A DNA stretch of 64,000 bases from Paraburkholderia haematera. Lineage in GTDB: Bacteria > Pseudomonadota > Gammaproteobacteria > Burkholderiales > Burkholderiaceae. A program made the translations under genes and the position numbers. The notes beneath the pieces were generated by a model that saw only the letters and a program-made list of their open reading frames with translations, ran no database searches and was not told the DNA's origin. Below are positions 26,078 to 35,205 of the stretch, piece by piece. The DNA is taken from contig NZ_CAJNBK010000021.1 in NCBI RefSeq assembly GCF_905220975.1, positions 1 through 64,000 of the forward strand, given 5' to 3'. Every line of letters starts with the position of its first letter. Within the stretch, counting starts at the first letter, position 1.

Positions 26078-26137
26078 CCTGTCCTCGCATCTGGTCCTGT
26101 TGGGAAACGCGGTCTGCACCGCATGCGATTCATGGTA

Positions 26138-26174
26138 TCGTGCAGTATCGTGCAAAAACAAGAAAATTCGTGCA
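26138..26174. promoter_or_regulatory. Three helically phased direct repeats TCGTGCA
   Basis: The heptamer TCGTGCA occurs at 26138-26144, 26148-26154 and 26168-26174. Start-to-start spacing is 10 and 20 bases, so all three face the same side of the helix. The cluster lies in the nudK/deoR-type intergenic region, 31-67 bases before the regulator start. That suggests an operator for the adjacent DeoR-type protein. Confidence 0.6.
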
Positions 26175-26204
26175 AATTCTCAACTTGCTGACAGGACCGC
26201 CGCC

Positions 26205-26960
26205 GTGCTCACATCGCAAAGAAAACAGTTGATTCTTGAAGCGCTCAAGCGTGACGGCCAGGTAATCGCCAAAACCTTGAGCGCGGCGTTCGACGTCTCC
26301 GAGGACACCGTCCGGCGCGATTTGCGCGAACTCGCCGCTGAGGGGCAGCTTCAGCGCGTGCATGGCGGGGCCTTGCCGGCGTCGCTGGCGGCGGTGGATT
26401 TTGCCGGGCGCGAGCAGATCGAATCGGCGTCGAAAGCGGCGATCGGCCGGGCGGCGGCGGGCCTGATCGGGCGCGGCCAGATTGCGTTCGTCGACGGCGG
26501 CACGACAGCCGTGCAACTGGCGCGTCATCTGCCGCGCGACTTGCGGGCGACGATCGTCACGCACAGCCCGAGCATCGCAGTCGAGCTCGCGGAGCACACG
26601 GAACTCGAGGTCATCATGATCGGCGGGCGCCTGTTCCGGCATTCAATGGTCAACGTGGGTGCGGCGGCCATCGAATCACTCAGTCACATTCGCGCCGACC
26701 TCTATTTCATGGGCGCAACCGGCGTGCATCCGCAAGCGGGTCTGAGCACCGGCGATATGGAGGAGGCCTGCGTTAAACGCGCACTCGCGGAACATGCGGC
26801 GGAAACGGTGGTGCTGGCGTCGGCGGAAAAACTCAATGCGGCGTCGGCGTACCGGATTGCGGACGTGTCGGCGGCCAGCACGATCGTCGTCGAGCGGCAT
26901 ACGCCAGAGGCGCTCACCGCGCCGTTCGAGGCATTGGGTATCACGATCTTGCGTGCCTAG
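26205..26960 (+). CDS. DeoR/GlpR-family transcriptional regulator
   Basis: A 251-residue regulator. The N-terminal DeoR helix-turn-helix covers about residues 5-57 (RKQLILEALKRDGQV, FDVSEDTVRRDLRELAAEG). The C-terminal DeoR sensor domain, related to sugar-phosphate isomerases, starts near 75 and has the usual FVDGGTTAVQLARHLP and TGVHPQAGLSTGDMEE. The start is taken as GTG at 26205 with an AGGA site 6 bases upstream, since it gives the standard N-terminus. Members respond to phosphorylated sugars. It probably binds its own upstream repeats. Confidence 0.87.
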   Translation: MLTSQRKQLILEALKRDGQVIAKTLSAAFDVSEDTVRRDLRELAAEGQLQRVHGGALPASLAAVDFAGREQIESASKAAIGRAAAGLIGRGQIAFVDGGTTAVQLARHLPRDLRATIVTHSPSIAVELAEHTELEVIMIGGRLFRHSMVNVGAAAIESLSHIRADLYFMGATGVHPQAGLSTGDMEEACVKRALAEHAAETVVLASAEKLNAASAYRIADVSAASTIVVERHTPEALTAPFEALGITILRA

Positions 26961-27341
26961 TTAAGCGTCATAAACCCGCTGCCATAACGGTCCATACCCA
27001 ATCTCTTATCTGCGAGATAACGGACAAAAATTAACGCACCGTGTGTCCAAACAGCGCGATAATCCCGGCCCTTGCCCTCGGTAGGGCAGGGAAAAAGGCA
27101 ACTCACGGTAGTTCAAGGTCAATCAGATCGACTGCGGCATGGCCGAAGGTGTGGCCGCTGCACGTCGCCGGTACGTTCTGGCGCGCGCAAGTGCCCGCGC
27201 TTCGAATGCCTCCCTCGTGGTTTACCGCCGTTCAGCGCAGGTCCACCGCGTGTAAGCTGGTATGCGGCCGCGCCGCGCCGGCCTGTGTTCCGCGTTCGTC
27301 CTGCCATCGGGTTGCCGCTGTGTTCACTAAAGGAGAAGTCC
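26961..27341. promoter_or_regulatory. Leader of the first molybdenum hydroxylase operon
   Basis: 381 bases. A perfect palindrome TTATCT-GCG-AGATAA lies at 27006-27020, a candidate repressor site. Further down a 9-bp stem with one wobble pair (27070-27078 with 27083-27091, loop CGGT) could form in the transcript. I do not recognise a known riboswitch class. The frame upstream of the ATG at 27342 is open but not coding-like. Confidence 0.45.
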
Positions 27342-30170
27342 ATGGGGAAACTCGACCTTTCGCGTCGTAGTTTTCTGAAGGCCAGCGTGTTGGCGGGTGT
27401 GTCGGTGTATATCGCGCCGATGGGCAGCCGCGCATTCGCTGCGTTGTTCGAAGAAAAAATTCTGACACCGGTTCAGTGGGACGCCGCCAACGGCCAGGCG
27501 AAATTCCGGATCGACGGGATCGCCAAGGTGACCGGCTCGAAAGTGTTCGCGCGCGACATCCGCGCCGCCGACATGCCGCACTGGCCGCAGCAGCAGTCGC
27601 ACGCCTTCATCCTGCGCACGACGCAAGCCGACCGCAGCTACGAAGGCTTCGACCTGACGCTGCTCGGCGACGAACTGAAGCCTGACCGTGTGGTCACGGC
27701 GGCCGATCTGACGCGCGACGGCCTGATCTTCCCGGCCTTCTACGGCGACGACATGTTGCTACCGCCCGGCAAGACGCCCGCGTATCTCGGCCAGGCGGTT
27801 GCGATCCTGATCTATCACGACTTCGCGCGCTTCCGTTTCGCGAAAGACAAACTGAAGTTCCAGGATCAGATCATCCGTTATGGCGCGCAAACGGGGCCGC
27901 TCGAACGCGATCCGTGGGGCACGTTCCGCTTCGTGCGCGTCGGCGGCAAGACGCCCTATGACGAGGACATCTTCTCGAGTCTGAAAGACGCGCCGGTGTT
28001 CCCGAGCATGATGCGCAAGCACCAGCCGGTGTGGCCGGACGGCGTCGAACACGGCAAGCTCGACGAACAGGGCATGTTCCATGCCGGGCAGATCCAGCAG
28101 GAGCTTGATCATCCGTCGGCGGACTGGCTCGTGCTGGAACGCGAGTACAACACGCAGTCGATCGACACGGCCGCGCTTGAACCCGACAACGCGAACTGCT
28201 GGTACGACGCGGCGACGCAATCGCTGCATATGGTCGTGCCGACCCAGGCGCCGTCGGAAGTCGCCGACAGCGCCGCCGGCATGGTGGCGAAGTGCGCGTT
28301 CCCGGTGAAGAACCTGTTCATTCACCCGTGCTATACGGTCGGCTACGGTTCGAAGGACCACTTCAACGTGCCGTTCTACGGCCTCGTCTGCGCGATGTAT
28401 GCGGAGGGCCGCCCGGTGCGTCTTGCCAACGATCGCTACGAGCAGTTCCAGACGTCGTTGAAACGCCACGCGTTCAAGATGCACTACCGGATCGCCGTCG
28501 ACAAGAACACCGGTCTGATGCAATCGTTCAAGGCCGAGATGGAAGCGGACGGCGGCGGACGCTGTAACTTTTCGCCGTCGGTGGCAATGGTCGGCGCGAC
28601 GGCTGCGCAATCGATCTATTACTTCCCGAAGAACGATCTCTCGGCGGTGGCCATCGCCTCGCGCGCGATCGACGCCGGTTCGGCGCGCGGCTACGGCACG
28701 CTGCAAAGCATGGCCGCGACCGAGATGATGGTCGACGAAATCGCCGCGCAACTGAATGTCGACCCGATCGACTTCCGCCTGAAAAACGCGCTGCGTTCGG
28801 GCATGAAAAACACGCAGGGCGCGGTGCCCGCCGGCGCGATTCGTGTCGACGACGTATTGCAGAAAGCGAAGCTTCATCCGCTGTGGGTGAATCGCACGAA
28901 GCGTAAGGCCGAGTTCGAAGCCGCGCATCCGGGCAAGCGTTATGGCGTTGGCTTTGCGTGTGTGCAGAAGGACTTCGGCACGGGTGCGGAAACCTCGTTC
29001 GCGAAGGTCGAGTTCAGCGCGGACGGCAAGATCAGCCTGCAACATACGGCTGCCGAAATCGGCACGGGCATGTCGACCTCGCAGGCGATCGCGGTCGCGA
29101 AGTGGCTCGGCATGCCGGCTACCGACGTGCACGTCGCGATCACCGACTGGCCGGACCTGCCGGTCGTCACGAGCGGCGATCCCTACATGATGTCGCAAGC
29201 GGACCAGGACAAACTGGCCGCGAATCCGCGCTGGTCGCCGGGTTATGCGTCGCCGTCGAGCGCGACGAATTCGGCGTTCTACTTTACGCACAGCACGCGC
29301 GAGGCGGCACGCGTTGTGTTCGCGCACGGCTTGTGGCCGGCGGCCATGGCGATCTGGAGCCAGGGCGGCGGCGGCGGTCAAGCGGCGCCGCTGGTGGTGC
29401 GCATCGAAGACGCGCGTTGGGTCGACGGCAAGCTGTCCGCGGCGGGACTCGAGGCGCTGCCGTTCGAGCAGCTCGCGAAGAAAGCGCACGAGCTGGGTCT
29501 GGTCACCGGCGCGACCGTGCACGTGTTCAATCGCTGGCAGTGGACCGAGTCGGACTTCGAGATCGACGGCAGCGTCGAGCGCCTGCCGCTCGACGGGCTT
29601 GCGCTTCGTTACGGCGACAACGCTTCGGTCGATAAAAAGAAACTGCAAACCACGCCGAACCATTACCGCGTGCTCGATCGTCAGCGTGTGTTCATTCCGC
29701 CGGTTCAGCGCAACAACGCGGCCGTTACGTACTACAGCGCAGTTGGAACGCTGGTCGAGTTGTCGGTGCATGAAGCGAGCGGCAAGGTGGACTTGCTCGC
29801 GCATCACTCCATCATGGAATGCGGTAATCAGCTCTCGCCGCAACTCGTGTCGGGCCAGTTGCAAGGCGGCCTCGCAATGGGTATCGGCCATGCACTGCAC
29901 GAGTATTTGCCGCTCTACGAGGACGGCCCGGGCAACGGCACGTGGAACTTCAATCGCTACCACTTGCCGTGCGCAACCGACGTCGCCGTCTGGACCCAGA
30001 CCGGTGAGGTACTGCCGCCGCTGACCGAGACCGACCCGCCGAAGGGCATCGCCGAAGTGGTGATGATTCCGGTGGTCGGCGCGATCGTGAACGGTATCGC
30101 GCACGCAATCGGCCATCGCTTTACCGACCTGCCGGTTACCCCGCAACGTATTCAGAAGGTGCTCGCATGA
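27342..30170 (+). CDS. Tat-exported molybdopterin subunit of xanthine dehydrogenase family
   Basis: A 942-residue large subunit of a molybdenum hydroxylase (aldehyde/isoquinoline oxidoreductase type). The Tat motif SRRSFLKA at 7-14 indicates folded export to the periplasm. Molybdopterin-contact regions are seen as GSARGYGTLQ, AEIGTGMSTSQA and, near the C-terminus, PPKGIAEVVMIP, whose Glu is the likely catalytic base. An AAAGGAG site six bases before the ATG decides the start within a longer frame. The following 2Fe-2S subunit overlaps it by four bases, and a triheme cytochrome c completes the unit. Oxidation of an aldehyde or N-heterocycle with electron delivery to the respiratory chain is inferred. 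Confidence 0.87.
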   Translation: MGKLDLSRRSFLKASVLAGVSVYIAPMGSRAFAALFEEKILTPVQWDAANGQAKFRIDGIAKVTGSKVFARDIRAADMPHWPQQQSHAFILRTTQADRSYEGFDLTLLGDELKPDRVVTAADLTRDGLIFPAFYGDDMLLPPGKTPAYLGQAVAILIYHDFARFRFAKDKLKFQDQIIRYGAQTGPLERDPWGTFRFVRVGGKTPYDEDIFSSLKDAPVFPSMMRKHQPVWPDGVEHGKLDEQGMFHAGQIQQELDHPSADWLVLEREYNTQSIDTAALEPDNANCWYDAATQSLHMVVPTQAPSEVADSAAGMVAKCAFPVKNLFIHPCYTVGYGSKDHFNVPFYGLVCAMYAEGRPVRLANDRYEQFQTSLKRHAFKMHYRIAVDKNTGLMQSFKAEMEADGGGRCNFSPSVAMVGATAAQSIYYFPKNDLSAVAIASRAIDAGSARGYGTLQSMAATEMMVDEIAAQLNVDPIDFRLKNALRSGMKNTQGAVPAGAIRVDDVLQKAKLHPLWVNRTKRKAEFEAAHPGKRYGVGFACVQKDFGTGAETSFAKVEFSADGKISLQHTAAEIGTGMSTSQAIAVAKWLGMPATDVHVAITDWPDLPVVTSGDPYMMSQADQDKLAANPRWSPGYASPSSATNSAFYFTHSTREAARVVFAHGLWPAAMAIWSQGGGGGQAAPLVVRIEDARWVDGKLSAAGLEALPFEQLAKKAHELGLVTGATVHVFNRWQWTESDFEIDGSVERLPLDGLALRYGDNASVDKKKLQTTPNHYRVLDRQRVFIPPVQRNNAAVTYYSAVGTLVELSVHEASGKVDLLAHHSIMECGNQLSPQLVSGQLQGGLAMGIGHALHEYLPLYEDGPGNGTWNFNRYHLPCATDVAVWTQTGEVLPPLTETDPPKGIAEVVMIPVVGAIVNGIAHAIGHRFTDLPVTPQRIQKVLA

Positions 30171-30922
30171 CGGCCCCCATTCAAACTTCCGCCAATGCGG
30201 CGAGCGGCGCCGTTGCCTCGGGCAAAGCCTTTGGCGCCTCCGCTGCATCCGCTACGGCTGGCGCCTCGGGCGCTGCCGCCGCCAATCCGGCTTCTGCTGC
30301 CTCGGGTGCGGCGGTGTCTGCCGGCGTTTCCGCCAGCGCGCCGGCCGCGGCTGTGGTCGAGCGTCCATTGACGCATTTCCGCACGCTGCCGGTTTCGGTC
30401 AAGGTGAACGGCGAGATTGTCGGCCCGACCGACGTGCCCGCCGGTCTGATGATGATCGATTTCCTGCACGAGTATCTGCATCTGACCGGCTCGCGCCTCG
30501 GTTGCGGGCAGGGCATCTGCCACGCGTGTGTCGTGATCGTCGACAAGCCGGACGGCACCAGCGAAGAAGTGCGCACCTGCATCACGGGCGCGAATTTCTT
30601 CCATGGCAAGACCATTCGCACGATCGAAGGCCACGCGAAGCGCAATGAAGCAGGCGAGGTCGTCGAACTCTCGCCGATCCAGCAGAAGTTTCTCGAGCAC
30701 TTCAGTTTTCAGTGCGGCTACTGCACGCCCGGTTTCGTCAATGCGGCGACCGTGCTGATCGAACGTCTGAAGCGTCAGCCGATCGGCAAAGACCAGGTCG
30801 AGCAAACCATTACCGAAGCGCTGAACGATCATATCTGCCGTTGCACGGGCTACGTGCGCTACTACGAGGCCGTGAAGGAGGTTGTGATGACCACGCCTGG
30901 CCTCGTAAAGGAAGCCGCATGA
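30167..30922 (+). CDS. 2Fe-2S subunit of molybdenum hydroxylase, with Ala-rich leader
   Basis: A 251-residue subunit. The plant-ferredoxin-type cluster uses Cys in GCGQGICHAC and the Cys of VRTCIT. The second cluster uses FQCGYCTPG and HICRCTGY. These belong to the standard 150-residue small subunit. Unusually, about 65 residues of almost pure Ala/Ser/Gly precede the domain. No Tat motif is seen, so it probably rides out with the Tat-tagged large subunit. It is coupled to both neighbours by ATGA overlaps. Confidence 0.88.
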   Translation: MTAPIQTSANAASGAVASGKAFGASAASATAGASGAAAANPASAASGAAVSAGVSASAPAAAVVERPLTHFRTLPVSVKVNGEIVGPTDVPAGLMMIDFLHEYLHLTGSRLGCGQGICHACVVIVDKPDGTSEEVRTCITGANFFHGKTIRTIEGHAKRNEAGEVVELSPIQQKFLEHFSFQCGYCTPGFVNAATVLIERLKRQPIGKDQVEQTITEALNDHICRCTGYVRYYEAVKEVVMTTPGLVKEAA

Positions 30923-32181
30923 TGCGCCCCTCGATGAATGTGCGTCGTGCGCTACTGTTGCTCGGCACGGCCGCTTTGCTGAGTGCTTGCGGCAAGCATG
31001 ACGACTCCGCTGCCGCGATGCAGGCCGCCGCCGCATTGGGTCCGCAATCCACCGCCGCCGATCCGCTCGCACGCGGCCGTTACCTCGTGAAAGCCGCCGA
31101 CTGTGCCGCCTGCCACACTACGGCGGACGGCGCGCCGTTTGCTGGCGGCGTGAAGCTGGCTTCGCCTTTCGGCACGTTCTACGGCACCAACATCACGCCG
31201 GACAAGGATCACGGCATTGGCAACTGGAGCGCGGACGATTTCTACGGGGCGCTGCACGACGGCGTCACGCCGACCAAGCAGCTGTATCCGGCCATGCCGT
31301 ACACGTCCTACCGGCAGTTGTCGCGTGCGGATAGCGACGCCATCTATAAGTATCTGATGGCGCAGAAACCGGCCGCCGTAGCGAACCACGAACCCGAGCT
31401 GTCGTTCCCGTTCAACATGCGTTTTGGCGTGCGCTTCTGGAACTGGGTGTTCCTGAAGGACACGTTGCCGGACGCATCGAAAGGGCAGGCCGCCGACTGG
31501 AATCGCGGACGTTATCTGGCGAACGCGCTTGGCCATTGCGCCGAATGCCATACGCCGCGCGGCAAGTTCGGGCAGCTCGACGATGCGAAGCCGCTGACGG
31601 GCGCGGCACTCGGCCGGATCGCCGCGCCGGACATCACGCCGCATGGTTTGGCGGCGCGTGGCTGGACGGCTGCGGACCTGCAGACGTTCTTCGCTACGGG
31701 CATCGCGCCGCAAGGCTCGGCCTTCGGCGAGATGTATCCGGTTGTGCATCTGAGCAGTCAGTACATGACGCATGACGATCTGCGCGCGATGTCGACCTAT
31801 CTGCTCGGCGATCAGGCACCGGCGCCGCAACCGTTGCAATCGATTTCCGCGGATGCCGCGCAACTCGAGGCGGGACGCAATGTGTATCTTGGCGTGTGTG
31901 CGGGCTGTCACGGCCTTGGCGGCGAGGGCAAGCCGCACGTCGCGGTGCCGATGCACGGCAACTCGACAGTGCGTCAAGGCGATGCGCATAACCTGATCGT
32001 GGCGATGCTCGACGGTATTGGCGCACAGGACTTCCCGGGCCTCGAACGGATGCAGGATATGCCGGGCTTCGCTGCGCAACTGAGCGACACGGAACTCGCG
32101 CAGCTCGCGAATTATCTGCGTGCGACGTACGGCGGCCAGGCTGCCGACGTGACGGCCGACGCGGTGAAAGCGTTGCGATGA
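30919..32181 (+). CDS. Triheme cytochrome c lipoprotein, partner of Mo-hydroxylase
   Basis: A 420-residue protein with a lipoprotein signal (LLLLGTAALLSAC, lipidated Cys at about residue 24). Three c-type heme sites follow: CAACH near 66, CAECH near 205 and CAGCH near 325. The layout is that of cytochrome subunits of membrane alcohol/aldehyde dehydrogenases. It should accept electrons from the 2Fe-2S subunit and pass them to the respiratory chain. It begins inside the stop of the preceding gene. Confidence 0.9.
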   Translation: MMRPSMNVRRALLLLGTAALLSACGKHDDSAAAMQAAAALGPQSTAADPLARGRYLVKAADCAACHTTADGAPFAGGVKLASPFGTFYGTNITPDKDHGIGNWSADDFYGALHDGVTPTKQLYPAMPYTSYRQLSRADSDAIYKYLMAQKPAAVANHEPELSFPFNMRFGVRFWNWVFLKDTLPDASKGQAADWNRGRYLANALGHCAECHTPRGKFGQLDDAKPLTGAALGRIAAPDITPHGLAARGWTAADLQTFFATGIAPQGSAFGEMYPVVHLSSQYMTHDDLRAMSTYLLGDQAPAPQPLQSISADAAQLEAGRNVYLGVCAGCHGLGGEGKPHVAVPMHGNSTVRQGDAHNLIVAMLDGIGAQDFPGLERMQDMPGFAAQLSDTELAQLANYLRATYGGQAADVTADAVKALR

Positions 32182-32237
32182 AACATGCCGTGCGTCGGGG
32201 CGCTGCAGGTGTGGCGTCAGGCGTTATGTAAGGAGGA

Positions 32238-32269
32238 GCCGGTGCCGTCAAAGGTGCCGGTTTTTTTTT
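32238..32269 (+). terminator. Rho-independent terminator of the Mo-hydroxylase operon
   Basis: CCGGTGCC (32239-32246), a six-base loop and GGTGCCGG (32253-32260) form an 8-bp stem with two G-U pairs, followed at once by nine T residues. It lies about 60 bases past the cytochrome stop codon. Confidence 0.85.
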
Positions 32270-32434
32270 GCGTGTCAAGCGTGAACGGCGAGGTGAAAGA
32301 TCATCTCGCCGCCTGCGCATGGCGTGCAATGAACTCGCGCGTCATGCGCTGCTCAAATGGTATCGCGCCGCTGCCGCCCGGCGGCGCGGCTACGTTTCGC
32401 CGTAGATCAATCTGATTCCCGTTCTGGAGACTTC

Positions 32435-32851
32435 ATGAGTAATCGCGCGACGCAAACCGCACCTCAACATCCTTCCGCCCAGTCGCTGGGCGCGCCGCTG
32501 GCTTGCGTGCAAGGCACGATCAGCAAGGTGTTCTTAAGCCCCGAGTTTCACAACAACGCCAATCACCAGCACTTCGTCGTGAGGATCGACAAGGTGTTGA
32601 AATTCGAAGGCGGTACGCAAAACCTGATCGGCACCGAGGTATTCGTCGCCGTGCGTTTCGGCGACAGCGAGGGGCTGGCGCAGCAAATTCCCGGATTGCA
32701 GGCGGGCCAGCCGATCGAGGTTCAAGGCGAATATATCTCCGACGCCAGCGCCTATCCGACCGAAGACAACTCCAACCCCGTTCTGCCGGTACTGCACTTC
32801 ACGCATCATCCGGTCGGCTATGTGAAGTATCAGGGCCAGTCCTACAGCTAA
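32435..32851 (+). CDS. DUF3465-like protein
   Basis: A 138-residue cytoplasmic protein. After a 20-residue polar leader, the pattern GTISKVFLSPEFHNN-x-NHQHFVV, then VFVAVRFGD, LQAGQPIEVQGEYI and VLHFTHHPVGYVKYQG resembles the OB-like DUF3465 family, which ends with a similar THH-containing strand. The match is from pattern memory, not a search. A GGAG site precedes the ATG at 32435. Function unknown. Confidence 0.7.
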   Translation: MSNRATQTAPQHPSAQSLGAPLACVQGTISKVFLSPEFHNNANHQHFVVRIDKVLKFEGGTQNLIGTEVFVAVRFGDSEGLAQQIPGLQAGQPIEVQGEYISDASAYPTEDNSNPVLPVLHFTHHPVGYVKYQGQSYS

Positions 32852-33504
32852 CCGACCTTGCTCTTATCGAGTTGGATGGGCCTTGCGCCCGTCCGCTCGC
32901 CCACCCATTTTTTCCCCTTGACGCTCACCGTCGGGCGACCGGACATTCAAGTTTTTGCGGCGTTTTGCCGTTAAAGCACCCGTTGCCGTCCGGTCGTCCG
33001 GCGGCGCAGTCGTTTGCGGGTCATTGCGACCGTGCGCGTGGAGGCGTGAGGCCAACACGACGCATGAGGCGCGGACCGACCTGGTGTACCGGGTCAGGCA
33101 GCCACGACGGCGCTGAGCTGACCTGCACGGAGCCGAGGTTGCTCGCTGGCTTGCGGTGCCGGGCTGGTTGCGCACGCAACGGTATCTGCAACACCGTGCG
33201 TAAGGTTTGTATCAAAACGTGTGGGGCGCGACGTTTTTTGCAAAACGCACTTTACAATTCCGCGTGAATTTTAATCGGCAATCTGGCCCTTTTCGCGGAA
33301 GATCGCCTGTTATCGGACATTTGGGCATCCGGTGTCCGGGTTTCCGGGAAGGCGAAAAGGATTAGGTTGGATGGCAGGGCACGAGTGGGCGCCGCACGAG
33401 GCGGCCTCGCTGTGTCGCGAAAGAAAGCAGCGCGTCGACAGAACGCGCGCATCGCACGCGACAGGGCAACACCCGGCGCGCCAATAAGAAAGCAGGAGTC
33501 GAAT
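32852..33504. other. 653-base intergenic region
   Basis: No frame here has coding character. One hairpin is visible: CGGACA at 33314-33319 pairs with TGTCCG at 33333-33338. A GCGTTTTTTGCAAAACGC-like patch lies near 33230. The downstream part is the leader of the LysM/LytM lipoprotein gene. Confidence 0.4.
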
Positions 33505-34458
33505 ATGTTGGGAAAGCGTTTCGACAGAACAATGATGGCCAGTCTGGCTGGCGTGTGGGTCGCGCTGGCGGTCAGCGGTTGTGCGAATGTGGGACAGCAG
33601 GGCGCGACGCCGGACGCATCGGCTGCGTCCGGGGTGCCGGCAGCGGCTGCAGCGCCAGCTTCCGATGCGCTCGCAAGCCCGTCGGTCAAGCTGACCGCTG
33701 ACGACGGTGCGCCGCTTAAGAAGGCGCCGCCTTTGGAGTATCGCGTCAAGCGTGGCGACACGTTGGCGCGCATCGCGCAGGACAATCATTGCAGTGTCAA
33801 GCAGTTGCAGGCGTGGAATGGCCTGAAGCCTTCCTCGCGATTGAAGCGCGGGCAGGTGCTGCACGTGGCCTCGCCGGAAACGGTGCGGGAAGTGAATGCA
33901 GCCGCCGCCGCTGCGAAAACGACTGCGGCGTCCGCGCCGGCTGTTGCGCTCGCCGCGCAGCAGACGTCGACGGCAACCACCGCGCAAGCAACGTCGTCAG
34001 CATCAGCGCAATCCACCCCGCGATCGCCCGCGCCTAGCGCGGCCGAGGCGCGCGAAGTCGCGCAGCAGACTGCCCGGCATGCGAACCGCGTGTCGCTGGC
34101 ATGGCCTGCGGGTGGCCGCGTCGTCGAGGCTTTCCAGCCGGGCGAAACGCGCGGCATCGAAATCGGCGGCAAGGCGGGCGATCCGGTGCGGGCCGCGGCC
34201 GACGGCAAGGTGATGTACGCCGGCACGGGTCTGAATAGCTATGGCAGTCTGATCATCGTCCAGCACAACAAGGACTTTTTGACTGCCTACTCGCATAACC
34301 GCAAGCTGCTGGTGAAAATCGGCGACATCGTGCGGCAGGGGCAGCAGATTGCCGAGATGGGCGACGAAAATAACTCGCGCGTCTCGGTCGGGTTCGAGTT
34401 GCGCCACGACGGCAAGCCGATCGATCCGATGCCGTATTTGCCGCAGGGCCGCGGCTAG
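33505..34458 (+). CDS. NlpD-like lipoprotein with LysM and degenerate LytM domain
   Basis: A 317-residue envelope protein. A lipobox (AVSGC, Cys at about residue 27) gives lipid anchoring. A LysM domain follows at about 77-122 (YRVKRGDTLARIAQ). An Ala/Thr/Ser-rich linker leads to a M23/LytM domain from about 205. The zinc-ligand motif HxGxD reads RGIEIGG, and the final HxH reads VGFEL, so the metal site is lost. Like E. coli NlpD it is more likely an activator of cell-wall amidases than an enzyme. An AGGAG site precedes the ATG at 33505. Confidence 0.85.
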   Translation: MLGKRFDRTMMASLAGVWVALAVSGCANVGQQGATPDASAASGVPAAAAAPASDALASPSVKLTADDGAPLKKAPPLEYRVKRGDTLARIAQDNHCSVKQLQAWNGLKPSSRLKRGQVLHVASPETVREVNAAAAAAKTTAASAPAVALAAQQTSTATTAQATSSASAQSTPRSPAPSAAEAREVAQQTARHANRVSLAWPAGGRVVEAFQPGETRGIEIGGKAGDPVRAAADGKVMYAGTGLNSYGSLIIVQHNKDFLTAYSHNRKLLVKIGDIVRQGQQIAEMGDENNSRVSVGFELRHDGKPIDPMPYLPQGRG

Positions 34459-35205
34459 ACATCAGCGGGCGTTTATTCGGCGATTATTCGCCATCTCCAG
34501 ACAGGCAGCGATCCCAGGCAATCATTTGCCGAGTTCGCTGCTTCGTCACGTCCATCCGTCCAGATCCGCTACCCGGCAGATCGGCTAACGGCTCGGCGCC
34601 TTCAATCGAGCCAGCGCAGCGCCGCCGCGACAATCGTTTCAGGTGGCATCGTCCATCATCAGATGACCGGTCTTCGGCATTGACTGAAAGCGCTCGGTTT
34701 GATCGCGGAACGTAAAAGCTTTCGGGAAGCGGCTAGTGTTGCATAGCGGTGAGCATGGCGAAAAAGTCTGCATGCCTCAGCAGGGCGCAGCGAGGCGTGC
34801 TGACCAGCTTGTCATCGTATGCTCTGAAGGTCTCCCGCAAAATCTCACCTTTATTTTATTCAGCAAAGCCAGGCAAATTCACAAGATGCTAGCTCTCGGC
34901 ATCGCCGTGTCGATCGGTGAACGGCGCAGACACAGCGCACTATTACAAAATGCGCATAAATCACCTTGAAATAAGGTGTCGTTGTGTTGGCTGGATTCGG
35001 AAAGCCTGGTAATCGTCGAGGACACGTCGAATTTGTATTCGACGAAATAACGCGTGATCGACCGAAATGCGTGCGAGGCAAGGGTGAGGATATTCGGGAG
35101 CCGAACGCTCAATCCGAACCGGACGCCGTGCTGCCGCATTCAACCACGGCGACGACGTCCGCCCAACGCCAGCGAAGCCCATGCGAAGAAGTAACGCGCC
35201 GCAGG
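34459..35205. other. 747-base region without a supported gene
   Basis: The first part is GC-rich. From about 34790 to 35060 the sequence becomes clearly more AT-rich than the surrounding genes. Frames of 60-86 codons exist but have no good ribosome binding site or family resemblance. It may be decayed or acquired DNA. Confidence 0.4.

Noticed and set aside
27759..30248. 829-codon open frame on the minus strand
   Set aside because: It is antisense to the first molybdenum hydroxylase large subunit, with shadow-type Arg/His/Val composition and no ribosome binding site.
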